Of a stretch of 64,000 bases of DNA, positions 1 to 9,378 are shown piece by piece. Below the pieces are notes generated by a model. The model was not told the origin of the DNA. It worked only from the letters and a program-made list of their open reading frames with translations, and did no database searches. The position numbers were made by a program, and so were the translations under genes. The DNA comes from Chiua virens. Lineage: Eukaryota > Basidiomycota > Agaricomycetes > Boletales > Boletaceae. Each line of letters opens with the position of its first letter. Within the stretch, counting starts at the first letter, position 1. Location of the stretch: the NCBI GenBank assembly GCA_019787685.1, contig JAHNUO010000047.1, positions 1-64,000 of the forward strand. Direction: 5' to 3'.

Positions 1-132
1 GTCCGAGGCAAAACGGGTGCAGATACAGCAATCCGGATGAGTTCGCACAAGCAGACAGATCAGGATCGGGATTGGGTGACGACAGGGTGCGGAAACATGC
101 TATGCGAGCACAGGGAATACCTATTCCCTACA
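1..132 (-). repeat. Possible LTR end of an unidentified gypsy element
   Basis: No gene is visible. Read on the minus strand from 132, the sequence starts TGTAGG and has a TATTCCCT block about 13 bases in. This is similar (about 16 of 21 positions) to the proposed LTR start of the gypsy element ending at 41481. An 8-bp inverted repeat (AGGGAATA, two-base centre) lies at 112-129. That it is an LTR is inference. Confidence 0.25.
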
Positions 133-138
133 ACGTAC

Positions 139-277
139 CTCAGTCATTTGGGCTGGAATGACTGAGGTACGCATGCAAATAATCGGAGCGTAAGTAGTGA
201 GCAGTGACGCATGAACAAACTACTAAATAAAGTAATCTACACTCGCAGCTGCTTGTATGTATTGTTTCGTATCAACA
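139..277 (-). repeat. copia 3' LTR
   Basis: Aligns without gaps to 4939-5077. On the minus strand it begins TGTTGATACG at 277, directly after a polypurine tract. Its low-coordinate end holds an interrupted palindrome (139-166) with arms CTCAGTCATT and AATGACTGAG around TGGGCTGG. Homology to the other LTR stops at 139. Confidence 0.9.
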
Positions 278-287
278 CTCCCCTTCA
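278..287 (-). other. Polypurine tract (plus-strand primer) of copia element
   Basis: On the minus strand the bases read GAAGGGGAG immediately before the TGTTGATA start of the 3' LTR. Position and composition are as expected for second-strand DNA priming. Confidence 0.75.
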
Positions 288-1110
288 GTGAGAGTCCTTA
301 CGCGGTAGTATCCCCAATAGAGTTCGCAGTGAATTGGATACAGGGGCTGGTAAAGGTTTGGTAAAGATGTCGGCGATGTTGTCTGCAGACGGGACATGTC
401 GTGGTTCAAGTTCTTCTTGTTGCACAGCCTCCATTAGCCAAAATTGTGCGATTTTGGCATGTTTGTGTCGATTTGAGATCTCATCAGGTGTGAGGATAGT
501 GCGGATGGTTGCTGTGTTGTCGATGAGAAGAATAGTGTGACCAGAAGGTGTAAAGCCAATCTCTGCAAGCAATTGTCATACCCAAGATATTTCTCATCCA
601 GCATGGACTGCAGCATAGTACTCAGCTTCACTAGTAGAGAGTGCCATGGCAGTTTGTTTCTTTGCTGACCACGAGAAGGCTCCATTTCCAAGTAGAATGG
701 CATAACCCAAGATTGATCGTGCATGATCTAATGAGCTAGCAAAGTCTGAGTTGCTATAGGTGATTGGATTGATGGTTTCTCGTGATACACTGCCTCCAAG
801 TGTCAGGACATGGTTGTGTGTGCCTTTTAGGTAGCGAAATACACGCTTCACGGCAGACCAATGAGCTGGGCCTGGATTTGATGCAAATTGGGCTACTTGC
901 TGGACAGTGAGTGAGATATCTGGGCAAGTGATTATGGCACAGTGGTTGAGTGCTCCAATGGCATTCTGGTAAGGTATATGACGCATTTCATTTGACTCGG
1001 TAGGATTTGAGGGACAATTGGCAGTGGACAGGCGAGTTCCAGGTTGCGCAGGTGTAAACACCGGGTTTGCAGATTCGAGATTGTACATTTTCAACATCGA
1101 GTCAATGTAG
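285..1110 (-). pseudogene. copia RNase H and RT C-terminal region, broken
   Basis: Minus-strand reading frames give the C-terminal part of a copia polyprotein: the RT-RNase H connection, a TYSNSDFA block (first RNase H acid), LSTSEAEYYA (catalytic E), DNTATI (third acid) and the conserved end KHAKIAQFW followed by ADIFTKPLP. The ADIFTKPL block is a hallmark of copia RNase H. The frame is lost between the SEAEYYA block and the DNT block (about 560-600), where stops occur, so the protein cannot be made as written. The terminal stop is at 285-287, next to the polypurine tract. Confidence 0.9.
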
Positions 1111-1149
1111 TGGCGGTGCGAGAGTGAGATGGTGCACGCATGTCAGTCA

Positions 1150-2010
1150 TGGATAATTTCAATGCCAAGGATGTGAGTGATCTCCCCCTGATCCTTGAGA
1201 GAGACAAACTTTTGTATTTCATCCTTTAATTTCTCGACAAGAGCTTTGGATGAGCAATACAGTCCGAGGTCGTCAACGTGGGACGCGACAATACAAACTC
1301 CAGTTTCAAGGCACCGGATGAATACACAGGGATCAGATAGGCAAACAGAGAAACAAGATTTGAGTTAGGATATATTTGAGCTTCTGATACCACAGGTAGC
1401 CTGATTGTTTGAGACCGTAAAGTGCTTTGAATAGCAACCATACGAGGTGCTCAAGACTGCGTGCTTCAAATCCAGTTGGCTGCTTGACACAAGCAGGTTG
1501 GTCTTTCGGCATCTCACTGTTAAGGAAAGCTGAATCGACATCAACAACATGGATCTCCCAATCAAGTATTGCCGTGATTGCACAGAGGAGACAGATTGAT
1601 TCGATTTTCGCCACAGGAGCGAATGTTTCGTTGAAATTGACACCAGGTTTCTGTGTGAATCCGCAGGCAACTAGATGGGCTTTGTAGCAAGTGATGTGTC
1701 CTTGTGCGTCATGCTTGATTCGATAGACCCATTTTGTGTCAATTGCTTCACAACCAGGTGGGAGTTCGACAAGCTTGTAGGTACCAAGTTGCATGATGGC
1801 CTTGAGCTTGTCCTCCATTGCACTGATCCATTCAGCACAATCCAGTGAGTTGATTGCTTGGTGATAAGTGCGTGGCTCCTCTCCTGACACAATGTTTGCT
1901 TCTTCATCCTCAGCAGGTCCTTGCTCGAGGGTACGTGCAACTGCAGATTCGTCTGCACTTGAATCTGAATCCGAATCTTCAGCATCTGACGCTCTTTCAA
2001 GCTGTCAGAC
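1150..2010 (-). pseudogene. copia reverse transcriptase, broken
   Basis: The minus strand encodes an RVT_2-type reverse transcriptase: the W-V-Y-R-I-K-H entry block, NFNETFAPV (copia FAPV motif), VDVDSAFLN (first catalytic aspartate, usually DV.TAFLNG) and ALYGLKQ. The second catalytic box, usually YVDD, reads HVDD at 1270-1281. Upstream lies the Q/P-rich linker between integrase and RT. The frame is open for about 185 codons (1333-1890) and then interrupted. The His in place of Tyr and the frame breaks indicate a dead enzyme. Confidence 0.9.
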
Positions 2011-3180
2011 ATCACGAGCAATGCCCTCTCGGGCTTTTGCTGCTGCAGATCGGGTGGATGGTGCTCGTGGTGGTGGCCTCACTGGAGGTTGACGAGGTGC
2101 AGGTTGCTGTGGTGGATTGGTGGCAGGTTGTTGTGGGTTGATAATGGGCCCAGCGGGTTGCTGTGGATTGACAGCAGACGACTTGGGCTCAGCTGGTTCT
2201 TGTGTGGGTTTAGGATCGTGGCTGATGTTGTCCATATCGATAGATGATGATTTGAGTGATTGATAGGAGAACTGGTACTCCCCTTCAGCCTGGAACCTGT
2301 CCCGCACGTCTGTGGCATCATCAAATGTGATGTGCACAGATACTTGAATGGATCGGTTTTTGGGGTGGTAAACCCTCCAACCTTTCTGAGTTTCTGGGTA
2401 ACCCACGAATATGGCACATTTTCCTTTGGGGTCTAGCTTACGGCGAGTGGGGGTGTTGTCAAGCACATAAGCCGTGCAACCAAACCGGTGGAGGTTAGAT
2501 AGGTCTGGTTTCTTTTCGTATCGTTTCTCGTATGGTGTGATATTGGTCAAAGAGCGAGTTGAGTGGCGGTTTTTGGTGTAGACGGCATAATTGACTGCTT
2601 CAGCCCACAAGAATAGTGGTAGGCCGGCGTCAATGAGAACGGTGCGGACGCGGTCGATGAGGGAGCAGTTTAGGCGTTCTGACACACCGTTTTGTTCTGG
2701 CGTGTGTGGGGTTGTTGTTTCCCAGCGTATTCCCTGCTCTTTCATGTACGTAGTCCATTTGTTGGATAGGTATTCGCTGCCATTGTCAGTGCAGAACGTC
2801 TTGAGAGACTGCCTGCTTGACTTCTCAACTTCTGCTTTCTATGTTCGGAATGCTTCAAATGCATCACTTTTGTGGCATAAGAATGCAACCCAAACCCATT
2901 GCGAGAAATCATCGGTCAAAGTGATCATGTAGCGCGATCCGGACATTGTCTGGACTGGCGCAGGACCCCAAAGATCTGAATGTATAAGGCCAAGAAACTG
3001 GCTGGCTCTACCGCTCTCCGAAAGCAGGAACGATGCTCTAGTAATCTTGCCTAGCATGCATGATGGACATATAGGTGGCTCAATGTCGAGCTCTGCCTTT
3101 GTCATTGATATCCCGGTCACGACTCCTTTCTTCAGCATTGAGCGCAAGGACTGATAATTTAAGTGTCCGAGCTTCCGGTG
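2005..3180 (-). pseudogene. copia integrase, one in-frame stop
   Basis: The minus strand carries a GAG-pre-integrase zinc region (LGHLNYQSL; C-x2-C in CPSCMLGK), then the integrase core: HSDLWGP (first D), TDNGSEY (second D) and NGVSERLN (E). In the C-terminal part the track FGCTAYVLD is followed by GYPETQKGW, a typical copia context. A stop codon near 2840 separates the first and second catalytic blocks but the frame is preserved across it. After the core the protein becomes Pro/Gln-rich (about 2050-2190), the usual integrase-RT linker. The catalytic residues are all visible. Confidence 0.92.
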
Positions 3181-3468
3181 GAGTGCTTCAAGCTTCGAAA
3201 GAGGGGCAACTGTAGCAGGATTGGCGGTCTCATCTCATGGTCTTGGCGTATCTAAATGGTATAGGCGGTCGGTGTGTCATGTTGCGGTAAAAACGATAGA
3301 GTTTGATTTTTTGAGTAGATCTTGTACCATTTGTCCTCCATCCTTCGCCTCAAAGGTGATGCAGCGACCGGCACCAAAAAGCGTGTAGCAATCAGTGTCA
3401 TCGAGTCATGACACAGAGATTATGGATAGGGATGAGGACGGGACATGACAAGCATCTCGAAGTTTGAG

Positions 3469-3960
3469 TCATGACGTGTTTCCAGTGGGTAAAGCAGCCA
3501 TTAGCTGTACTTCACCTTGGCCAGATATGGTGGTACGACTATCACCAAAGCCATTGATGTTGCCTGAGGAGGCAGAATGTGCTGTAAACTTTGAGTGGTC
3601 CAGGAAAATATGTGTCGATGCGCCAGAATCGATGATTGGCACTGGGTTTGCTGTATGTGCACTGTACGCATGATCCTCAGTGTTGGGGGATGTCGGAGTG
3701 AATCGTGTTGAAATATCTTCAATCTGCAAATGAGCAGTTGAGATATCCTCGCTTGTGGCAAGGCACTTTTTGAACACGACATTGGATGTTTCATCTCCCC
3801 CATCTTCAGCTGCTACCTTCGCTTTCTCGTTCTTTTTGCCCTTCTTTTTCTGCTTCTTCCTTCTTGGGCCCTGTCCTTCCTTCCCGCCACCTGAAGCCCA
3901 ACATTCGGTGATGTCGTGCCCCTCGCGCTTGCAATTTGTGCAAAATTTAGTTCTGGCTGC
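3469..3960 (-). pseudogene. copia gag C-terminus (zinc knuckle) and aspartic protease
   Basis: At about 3900-3950 the minus strand encodes a CCHC zinc knuckle, CTNCKREGHDITEC (C-x2-C-x4-H-x4-C), followed by a lysine-rich tract and then the retropepsin active site PIIDSGASTHIF. The knuckle binds RNA; the DSGA aspartate is catalytic in the dimeric protease. The frame is open through the protease but is not continuous with the upstream gag frame. Confidence 0.88.
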
Positions 3961-4725
3961 GCGAGCGGCTCTTTCGAGCGCTGCAAGTGCATTCTCGGAA
4001 GCTCCAGTGGTACTGGTTGGTGTAGGGGGGGGTTTGGTGGCGTTTCTCCTCGAGAATCTCGGATACTGTACTCGCTAGCATAGTTTTATTTTGTTGAAGC
4101 GTACACCCTTGATACAATAGTCCCATGAGTCTAGGTCCTTTGGATCGGATGGTAGCATGGATAGCAGGATAGCAGCAGCAAACCATTCAGGTATGATGAA
4201 ATCGGCATTTGCTAGATATTGGATGGCTTCTTGGTAGTCGTTGATGTGACTTGATACGTTGCCGCCACTTGGCATGTGGAGCGTAAGACGACGAAACCAA
4301 TAGATAATCGATCCAGTGCTGACTTGGCTGAATTCCGCTGCTGGTTTGTCCCACATTTCCTTCGCTTTCCGTTGACGGATGATCTTTACGATCAGATCAG
4401 GTTTGATACACTGCGTGATAAGCGAGCACACTGCTGAATTCATGCTGCACCAGACAGCTAGGTTTACCATATCCATGTCGGGAGGCTCTTTGAGAGTTCC
4501 GTCGATGAGTGAAGTGAGACTGCAGTAGTCAAAACCAATTCGCATGCAATGCGACCAAACAAAGTAACCAGTTTCGTTGGCGAGTTTCGCATCGTCACTG
4601 CACGGGAAATAATGGAGAGGATTGGATGGTGGGTCCCACTTTATTGCGGTTGTCGCGGGCATGGTGGATCCTGCCTGGGCGCCCGGGGTAGGCTGCCCTG
4701 TAGACGGGTTTCCTTGGCCGGACAT
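3890..4725 (-). pseudogene. copia gag
   Basis: An ATG at 4723-4725 opens a 216-codon frame (MSGQGNPSTGQ...) with the alpha-helical architecture of copia gag (UBN2/DUF4219-like: KEMWDKPAAEF, then a tract ending near DFIIPEWF). The frame is lost near 4075 and resumes in another frame to the zinc knuckle. Start choice: first ATG after the LTR leader. Function in life was capsid formation. Confidence 0.8.
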
Positions 4726-4911
4726 GAGGTGTTATGGTGTGTAAAAAAATGCTAGTGTGCGTGTAGGGTGGCTCAGAATAAGTGCGAGCAAGATTGGAGT
4801 TGTTTCGAGGGAATGGGAAGGAGGTTGAGGCTTGGAGGAATTATGACAAGGCGAGAACGGAGCGAAAATGCGTTCCGGTGCGATTTTTGCGACTGTCGAG
4901 TTGCGCTAGGG

Positions 4912-4928
4912 TGCAGGGCTCATAACCT
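4912..4928 (-). other. Primer binding site complementary to an internal part of initiator tRNA-Met
   Basis: The plus-strand bases GCAGGGCTCATAACC (4913-4927) match the anticodon region of fungal initiator tRNA-Met (from memory of the yeast tRNA, where this block contains the CAT anticodon). On the minus strand it lies three bases downstream of the proposed LTR end at 4931. This is the half-tRNA priming arrangement known from Drosophila copia, not the usual tRNA 3'-end PBS. Confidence 0.7.
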
Positions 4929-4930
4929 AA

Positions 4931-5077
4931 TGAACAGACTCAGTCGTTTGGGCTGGAACGACTGAGGTACGCGTGCAAATAATTGGAGCATAAGTAGTGA
5001 GCAGCGACGCGTGAACAAACTACTAAATAAAGTAATCTACACTCGCAGCTGCTTGTATGTATTGTTTCGTATCAACA
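4931..5077 (-). repeat. copia 5' LTR
   Basis: Starts TGTTGATACG on the minus strand at 5077 and probably ends in ...TGTTCA at 4931. It carries the same interrupted palindrome as the 3' LTR but with arms CTCAGTCGTT and AACGACTGAG. All seven differences from the 3' LTR are at CpG positions. Confidence 0.88.
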
Positions 5078-5080
5078 CTG

Positions 5081-5354
5081 ATACCTCATGTTATCACACC
5101 TTATCCACCAATCAGGACACTATTACTTATCATGTAGTTCATACTCAGATTAGATCTCCGCTTGTACTTTTAGTATATAAGACGTGAATGCAGCACCAAG
5201 GGAACTCTAACAAAGTTCACCTTTGGATATTCCAGACGGATCTCCTCTGTAGTTCTCACCTCACTTGTTGGACTCTTGCACATAAATCTTTACACTGAAC
5301 CATTACAACCACTCGCAAGTTCCTTATAGTCCACATTTGTTCTAGGTTGTTACA
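5081..5354 (+). repeat. Truncated gypsy LTR fragment
   Basis: Related to the gypsy-1 LTR: both contain a TCATACTCAGATTAGA block, TAGTATATAA (TATA box, about 5169-5178) and GAACTCTAACAAAGTTC. The end TTCTAGGTTGTTACA at 5354 matches the end of the solo LTR at 16635. The left part is missing where the copia element begins, so the copia element inserted into or recombined with this LTR. Confidence 0.75.
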
Positions 5355-5832
5355 CTGTATGACCTGGGAAGGTGTTGGAATGGCTTGCAAGATTGATGGT
5401 AAGATGGATGCTGATCTCTATGTGCAGATTTTGGAGGATGAACTCCAACAAACTCTGGTGGATTATGGATTTTCCCCAGAAGACATTATCTTCCAGCAGG
5501 ATAATGACCCCAAGCACACCAGTAGGAAGGCTAGGGAATGGCTTGATGACCATGAATTTGAGGTCATGGTATGGCCTGCTCAGTCTCCAGACCTTAATCC
5601 CATAGAACACCTATGGTTTCTTCTCAAAAGAAGACTTGCAGAGTATCCTGAGCCAGCTAAGGGGATATTGGAACTTTGGGAGAGGATTAAAGTGGAATGG
5701 TATAAGATTGGGGTGGAGGAGTGTCAGAGATTGATTGAAAGCATGCCTAGAAGAGTTCAGGAGGTTATCAAGGCCAAAGGAGGATACACTTCATATGAAT
5801 CTGTGATACCCTTATACCAGCAACAAAACTGA
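5355..5832 (+). pseudogene. Tc1/mariner transposase (DDE_3), N-terminally truncated
   Basis: The frame begins inside the catalytic domain (CMTWEGVGMACKIDG). It contains QQDNDPKHTS (second catalytic Asp) and PDLNPIEHLW (catalytic Glu) with exactly 34 residues between them, so the type is DD34E. The C-terminus is RVQEVIKAKGGYTSY. The N-terminal helix-turn-helix DNA-binding domain and first catalytic Asp are absent. The remaining frame is fully open to a TGA at 5830, so the truncation is the only visible lesion. No promoter or start codon of its own is likely; the upstream gypsy LTR fragment has a TATA box but provides no matched coding start. Confidence 0.9.
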
Positions 5833-6031
5833 TGCAATGAGTACCTTATACCAATTTCAAAATATTTCCTGATATAGTAAGAATTACATAATAAACCCAT
5901 ATACCATTGGAAAGCCTTGATCAGGGCTTTCTAATGGTACCTAGGTTAGGGGGTCTAGCATCAACAGGGCTCTCAATATTCATGCTTCAATCAAAATGCT
6001 ATAAACATTGCATCAGTTTTGTTGCTCACTG
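5818..6031. repeat. Inverted repeats at the 3' end of the Tc1 element
   Basis: CAACAAAACTGATGCAATG (5821-5839, overlapping the transposase stop) is inverted at about 6006-6026. Between them is a second hairpin: ACCATTGGAAAGCC, inverted as GGGCTTTCTAATGGT around TTGATCA (about 5910-5942). Subterminal inverted repeats of this sort are known as transposase sites in Tc1-like elements; that role here is inference. Confidence 0.7.
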
Positions 6032-6033
6032 TA

Positions 6034-6540
6034 GTGTGTGCTAATGACACGGATTCGAACTTGGACTCAAGATTTATGGGATCAACCTGAGAGCCTGAGA
6101 AATGCATCCAAATCCAGCACAACACAAGCAAAGTTGGTAAATGCTGACTGTGTATCAAAGGGTTAGTGTGTTTGGTTCAACACCAAGTAAGTAGCAGTGT
6201 CTTACCCATTATCAATGGCATGCAGGTACCCCCAAGTCAGAAACCTTCCAAGTCAATGGATTTGCTAGAACCTAGGGCGGGACAGAGTACATTATTGACA
6301 TGATCAGACTACAGAGCATCGTCCCCAGTAGCTCCAAGGCGAGAAACAAGGACCTCGGTACTGACGAAACAGTCCATCATCCATTTGATCAGAACTGATA
6401 TGGACATTATAAGGCCATTGAAACTCACAATGTGACAAGATAGCCAAGAACTTGAACTTGAAGTTTGGTAAACACTGGGAAATCGCAAGAGGATAATGAG
6501 CTCACCTCAAAGGGAATCATGAGGGCACTCAGTGTGACAC
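6034..6540. other. Intergenic stretch, nothing recognised
   Basis: No open frame with coding character on either strand. A GGATTCGAAC sequence near 6050 resembles a tRNA B box but no tRNA fold could be drawn around it. Confidence 0.5.
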
Positions 6541-6549
6541 ATGTGGCGA

Positions 6550-6775
6550 TCATGAGGCACTCAGACAAACAAGTTTCTTTGCTTTGACGAGAACTTGAAT
6601 GTTGCAGGAGATGAGAGCAGCATCATTGTGAGCAGTATATGTAACAACCTCAGGCTTATCCTTGGGACAATAATCAGCCATGCCAGTGGAAGACACGCTG
6701 CGAGGCTCAGAGATGAGCTTATGGAAACAAGCAAAGTTGGGAGAGACGTACGTGTGCTGAAAAGACCATTCTCTC
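6550..6775 (-). pseudogene. Putative exon of an unknown gene
   Basis: On the minus strand, after an acceptor-like TTTTCAG near 6762-6770, a frame runs about 60 codons without a stop (HTYVSPNFACFHKL ... ADYCPKDKPEVV ... VLVKAKKL). The composition is protein-like and better than the overlapping 83-codon frame. I do not recognise a domain. It could be an exon remnant of an old transposon or host gene; there is no supporting neighbour. Confidence 0.25.
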
Positions 6776-7332
6776 TTGTTTTTATCCTTGTACTACCACA
6801 AACTTTCTTCATGTCATCCTTGTCTTGATGTTCTTCTCTAGCATCGTCATCACCCTTAGCAGCTTCTTGCCTATCCCCTCACACGATCATGTCTTGATTC
6901 ATCTCATTTTCGGGCTGAACGAAGAATCAATCAGTGCAGAGCAGTCTGGCATCTTCAAGTTGGAGTAACCTGGTGTGCACAGAGCTTGAGTTCTTAGAAT
7001 CATGTATGTGTATTGGTGTTTTAGGAGTCAGGACTAGAGCCTTGAAATGTTCATGGGTGAGCTTCATTCAAGGTCAATTTGAAGGCAACATAGTCTATAT
7101 GCATATGATACCAAGGAATTATACATAAATAAATAATATAACACAGAAAAAAAAAACATTGAAGAGATACTTTTACTAGTACAAACTTCATATACTTAGC
7201 ACTGGTGAAAAAGGCCAGAAACCAAGCAATCTGAGAACAGGCTGGCACTTATATGGCTTGTAAATTTGGCAATTCGGCTGATAGTTCTAATATGAGTAGT
7301 GTGCAAATCCACTGTAATAAAATTCACTCAAC

Positions 7333-7560
7333 CTATTTGCGAGTCCTGGATTTGGCAGCCAAAAGGGAAAGATATTTGTCAAGGAAGAACAAGTAGGTTG
7401 GTTGGCCAATGACCTCAATGATGTCACTTGCATAGTCATCGAGTTCCTGCTCTGCAGCTTCAAATGTCTGTTTTGCAAGTTCCCTCTTTGCCAGTGCCCG
7501 GGACCAGCACTGGATCATCTCCTTGTATATGAGAGGTTGGTCCAACAAGGACAACTTTAG
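7333..7560 (-). pseudogene. Putative coiled-coil exon of an unknown gene
   Basis: The minus strand has an open frame of about 74 codons with a charged, helix-forming composition (ALAKRELAKQTFEAAEQELD, then DKYLSLLAAKSR). The start shown by an ORF finder is not a true ATG, so this would be an internal exon. No domain recognised. The surrounding 300-500 bases on each side have no coding signal I can support. Confidence 0.3.
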
Positions 7561-8437
7561 AGTGAAAACCCAAAGACATCAGACTAGAGATGCTATTGGC
7601 AATGTAACAGAGCATACCGAGGCGAGTGGTGCGAGGGGCTCATAGATATCTGAATTGGATGACATGGCTGTGCTGGACAAAGACTTGTCTTCTACCAATG
7701 CATGATTTCGAGGATGATGGCATATGTCAGAGGTTCATGGGATAGCCTCAGGCAAGCAGGGAAGTGCCAGAGTGAACAAGTGTGTGGAACAACAAGATGA
7801 GGAAACAGGGAGTGATTGAATGAACATCATACTAGTAGGTTGTATGCCAGCACACAGGGGTCCATAAGTGTGGGTTAAGTTCTAGAGCAATCTTCAAGCT
7901 CCAAGGACTGGAGAGGCAGGTGGTGAGGGTGAGTCATGAGTCACCATTTGGCTTCACTTATTCAATTGTAAACTATTGAAACTGAGTATAGCTTTCCTTA
8001 TAGGCACATTTCATCAATGACTCGCTTAGAGTTTAACCAGACAGTTATGGTAATCTCCCATATCAAACAAGTTGCAGTCCACTCCCACATACCTGCTAAC
8101 AGCCAAACTGTCAACTTGAGATCCACTCAAAACAGTCAGGAGCAGCACAAACCCCCTGAGCTCATTGCTTTCATCACCTTTTTGAGTCTGCAGCTGATGC
8201 TTACCAGATTCCGGCAGTAGAGACCAATGTGATCTCATCTAAAAGCAGAACATCCATACCATCTCTTTCCTATCTTGGCATCTGAACTGGGCATTGAAGT
8301 TGCTCCTGTGAGAACAGCAAGGTGATCACGATAATCTTTTGGGCCAGACCATAAACTTCACCTGGACTTATTAATACTTTTGATAATCTAAGACCATGAT
8401 CATCTCATTAGCTACGGTACTCTCCAAACCACACATA

Positions 8438-8758
8438 TTATTCATTGAACCTGCCATAGCATACCTGGTAACTATATGCCGACGCAAGTGAACGCCCATA
8501 TGTACCTACATATGCAGGTTCCATATGCAGAAGCTGGTCACCTTTGTTACGGTCACTCTCCCAAGATAGGTAAGGCCCAGATTGCACATTGCACACCATG
8601 CCATAGATGCATGTAAAAATGGATTCCCGACAGCAAGGTAAAGAGCCATTCCAGGCACTATTTCTGGTAACTCTGGGAGGCAAATTCTTCCAAGTCGGAT
8701 CAATATTGTAGTATGCCATGGGTATGTTCGGCTGGGAACATATGTGAGAAAAGGTCAT
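8438..8758 (-). pseudogene. Unidentified 106-codon open frame
   Basis: Open on the minus strand, cysteine- and aromatic-rich (PTWKNLPPRVT; GDQLLHMEPAYVGTYGRS). It ends near a GTATGC donor-like site. A second frame across the same bases is also open for 65 codons, which lowers confidence that either is coding. No family recognised. Confidence 0.2.
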
Positions 8759-9378
8759 ACTGCCAACTGTCTACTAGGATTGTTGATTGATTTTTAGTCC
8801 TGCGAGCACTACAGGGTATTGTTTATGTGGGAGTTGACTGTAGTAATGTTTCAATAGATGATTCCAAGGGTATCGGACGGACAATTTTGGTAATCACCCC
8901 GTGGCCCTACCGTGGCGTTTGTTTCTGGACTCAGAGTCTCAGACATTTTACTCATAGCATGTCACAAGCGAGTAGGTTTGCTGCATCAATGACTTGCCAA
9001 GGTCTCGGACAGACAGTTTTGGTAGTTACACTGCCCTGTGACATGCAGGTAAGTACATTTTATCAATGACTTGCTAAGGTCATTACTGCACGTCTTCAGT
9101 TCTATGAATTGATTATGTCAATTACCACTCAGTCATGGCAAAATGTTCAGATTGCTGTCCTGCCAGGCAATTTAGGAATAATTTGAGGGCAACATTGGGA
9201 CCCTTGATAGTTTCTCAGTTAATGAGATAGTATGTTGCGATCTATTTATTGCCTCGATCAGGAAGACTATGAAGAGATCGGAATCCAGTATACCCTTCCT
9301 AAATGGTATGCCATAGATTTGACCGTATCTTGGGAGGGGATTCATTAACATGACTTTCAAGCTGCTAGGAACACTACC
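8759..9378. other. Intergenic stretch with diverged local repeats
   Basis: A block with the core ATCAATGACT..GC..AAGG / GACAGTTTTGGTA occurs near 8985-9085, with related pieces near 8868-8900 and 8010-8055. They look like old dispersed copies of one sequence. No gene is supported. Confidence 0.35.

Larger units (their letters stand above)
139..5077 (-). mobile_element. Ty1/copia LTR retrotransposon, decayed, both LTRs present
   Basis: The element reads on the minus strand: 5' LTR (about 4931-5077), primer binding site, gag with zinc knuckle, aspartic protease, integrase, reverse transcriptase, RNase H, polypurine tract and 3' LTR (139-277). The order protease-integrase-RT-RNase H is diagnostic of Ty1/copia (Pseudoviridae-like) elements. 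Coding capacity is broken by stops and frame changes. The LTRs differ at 7 of about 140 aligned positions. I found no matching 5-bp target duplication: the right flank begins CTGAT and the left flank does not match, so the ends may have been altered by deletion or recombination. The right end abuts a gypsy LTR fragment. Confidence 0.93.
5355..6033 (+). mobile_element. 5'-truncated Tc1/mariner DNA transposon
   Basis: The right-hand part of a Tc1-type element: the C-terminal two thirds of the transposase (5355-5832) and a 3' end with terminal inverted repeat sequence ending ...CACTGTA at 6033. The left part, including the left inverted repeat and the DNA-binding domain, has been replaced by the end of a gypsy LTR at 5354. 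Confidence 0.82.

Noticed and set aside
2591..2932. Plus-strand ORFs over the copia element (also 1427-1687, 1854-2141, 3755-4078)
   Set aside because: Shadows of the minus-strand integrase, RT and gag.
6040..6110. tRNA-like B box (GGATTCGAAC on plus)
   Set aside because: The T-arm does not pair and no acceptor or D-arm is found; at most a tRNA-derived fragment.
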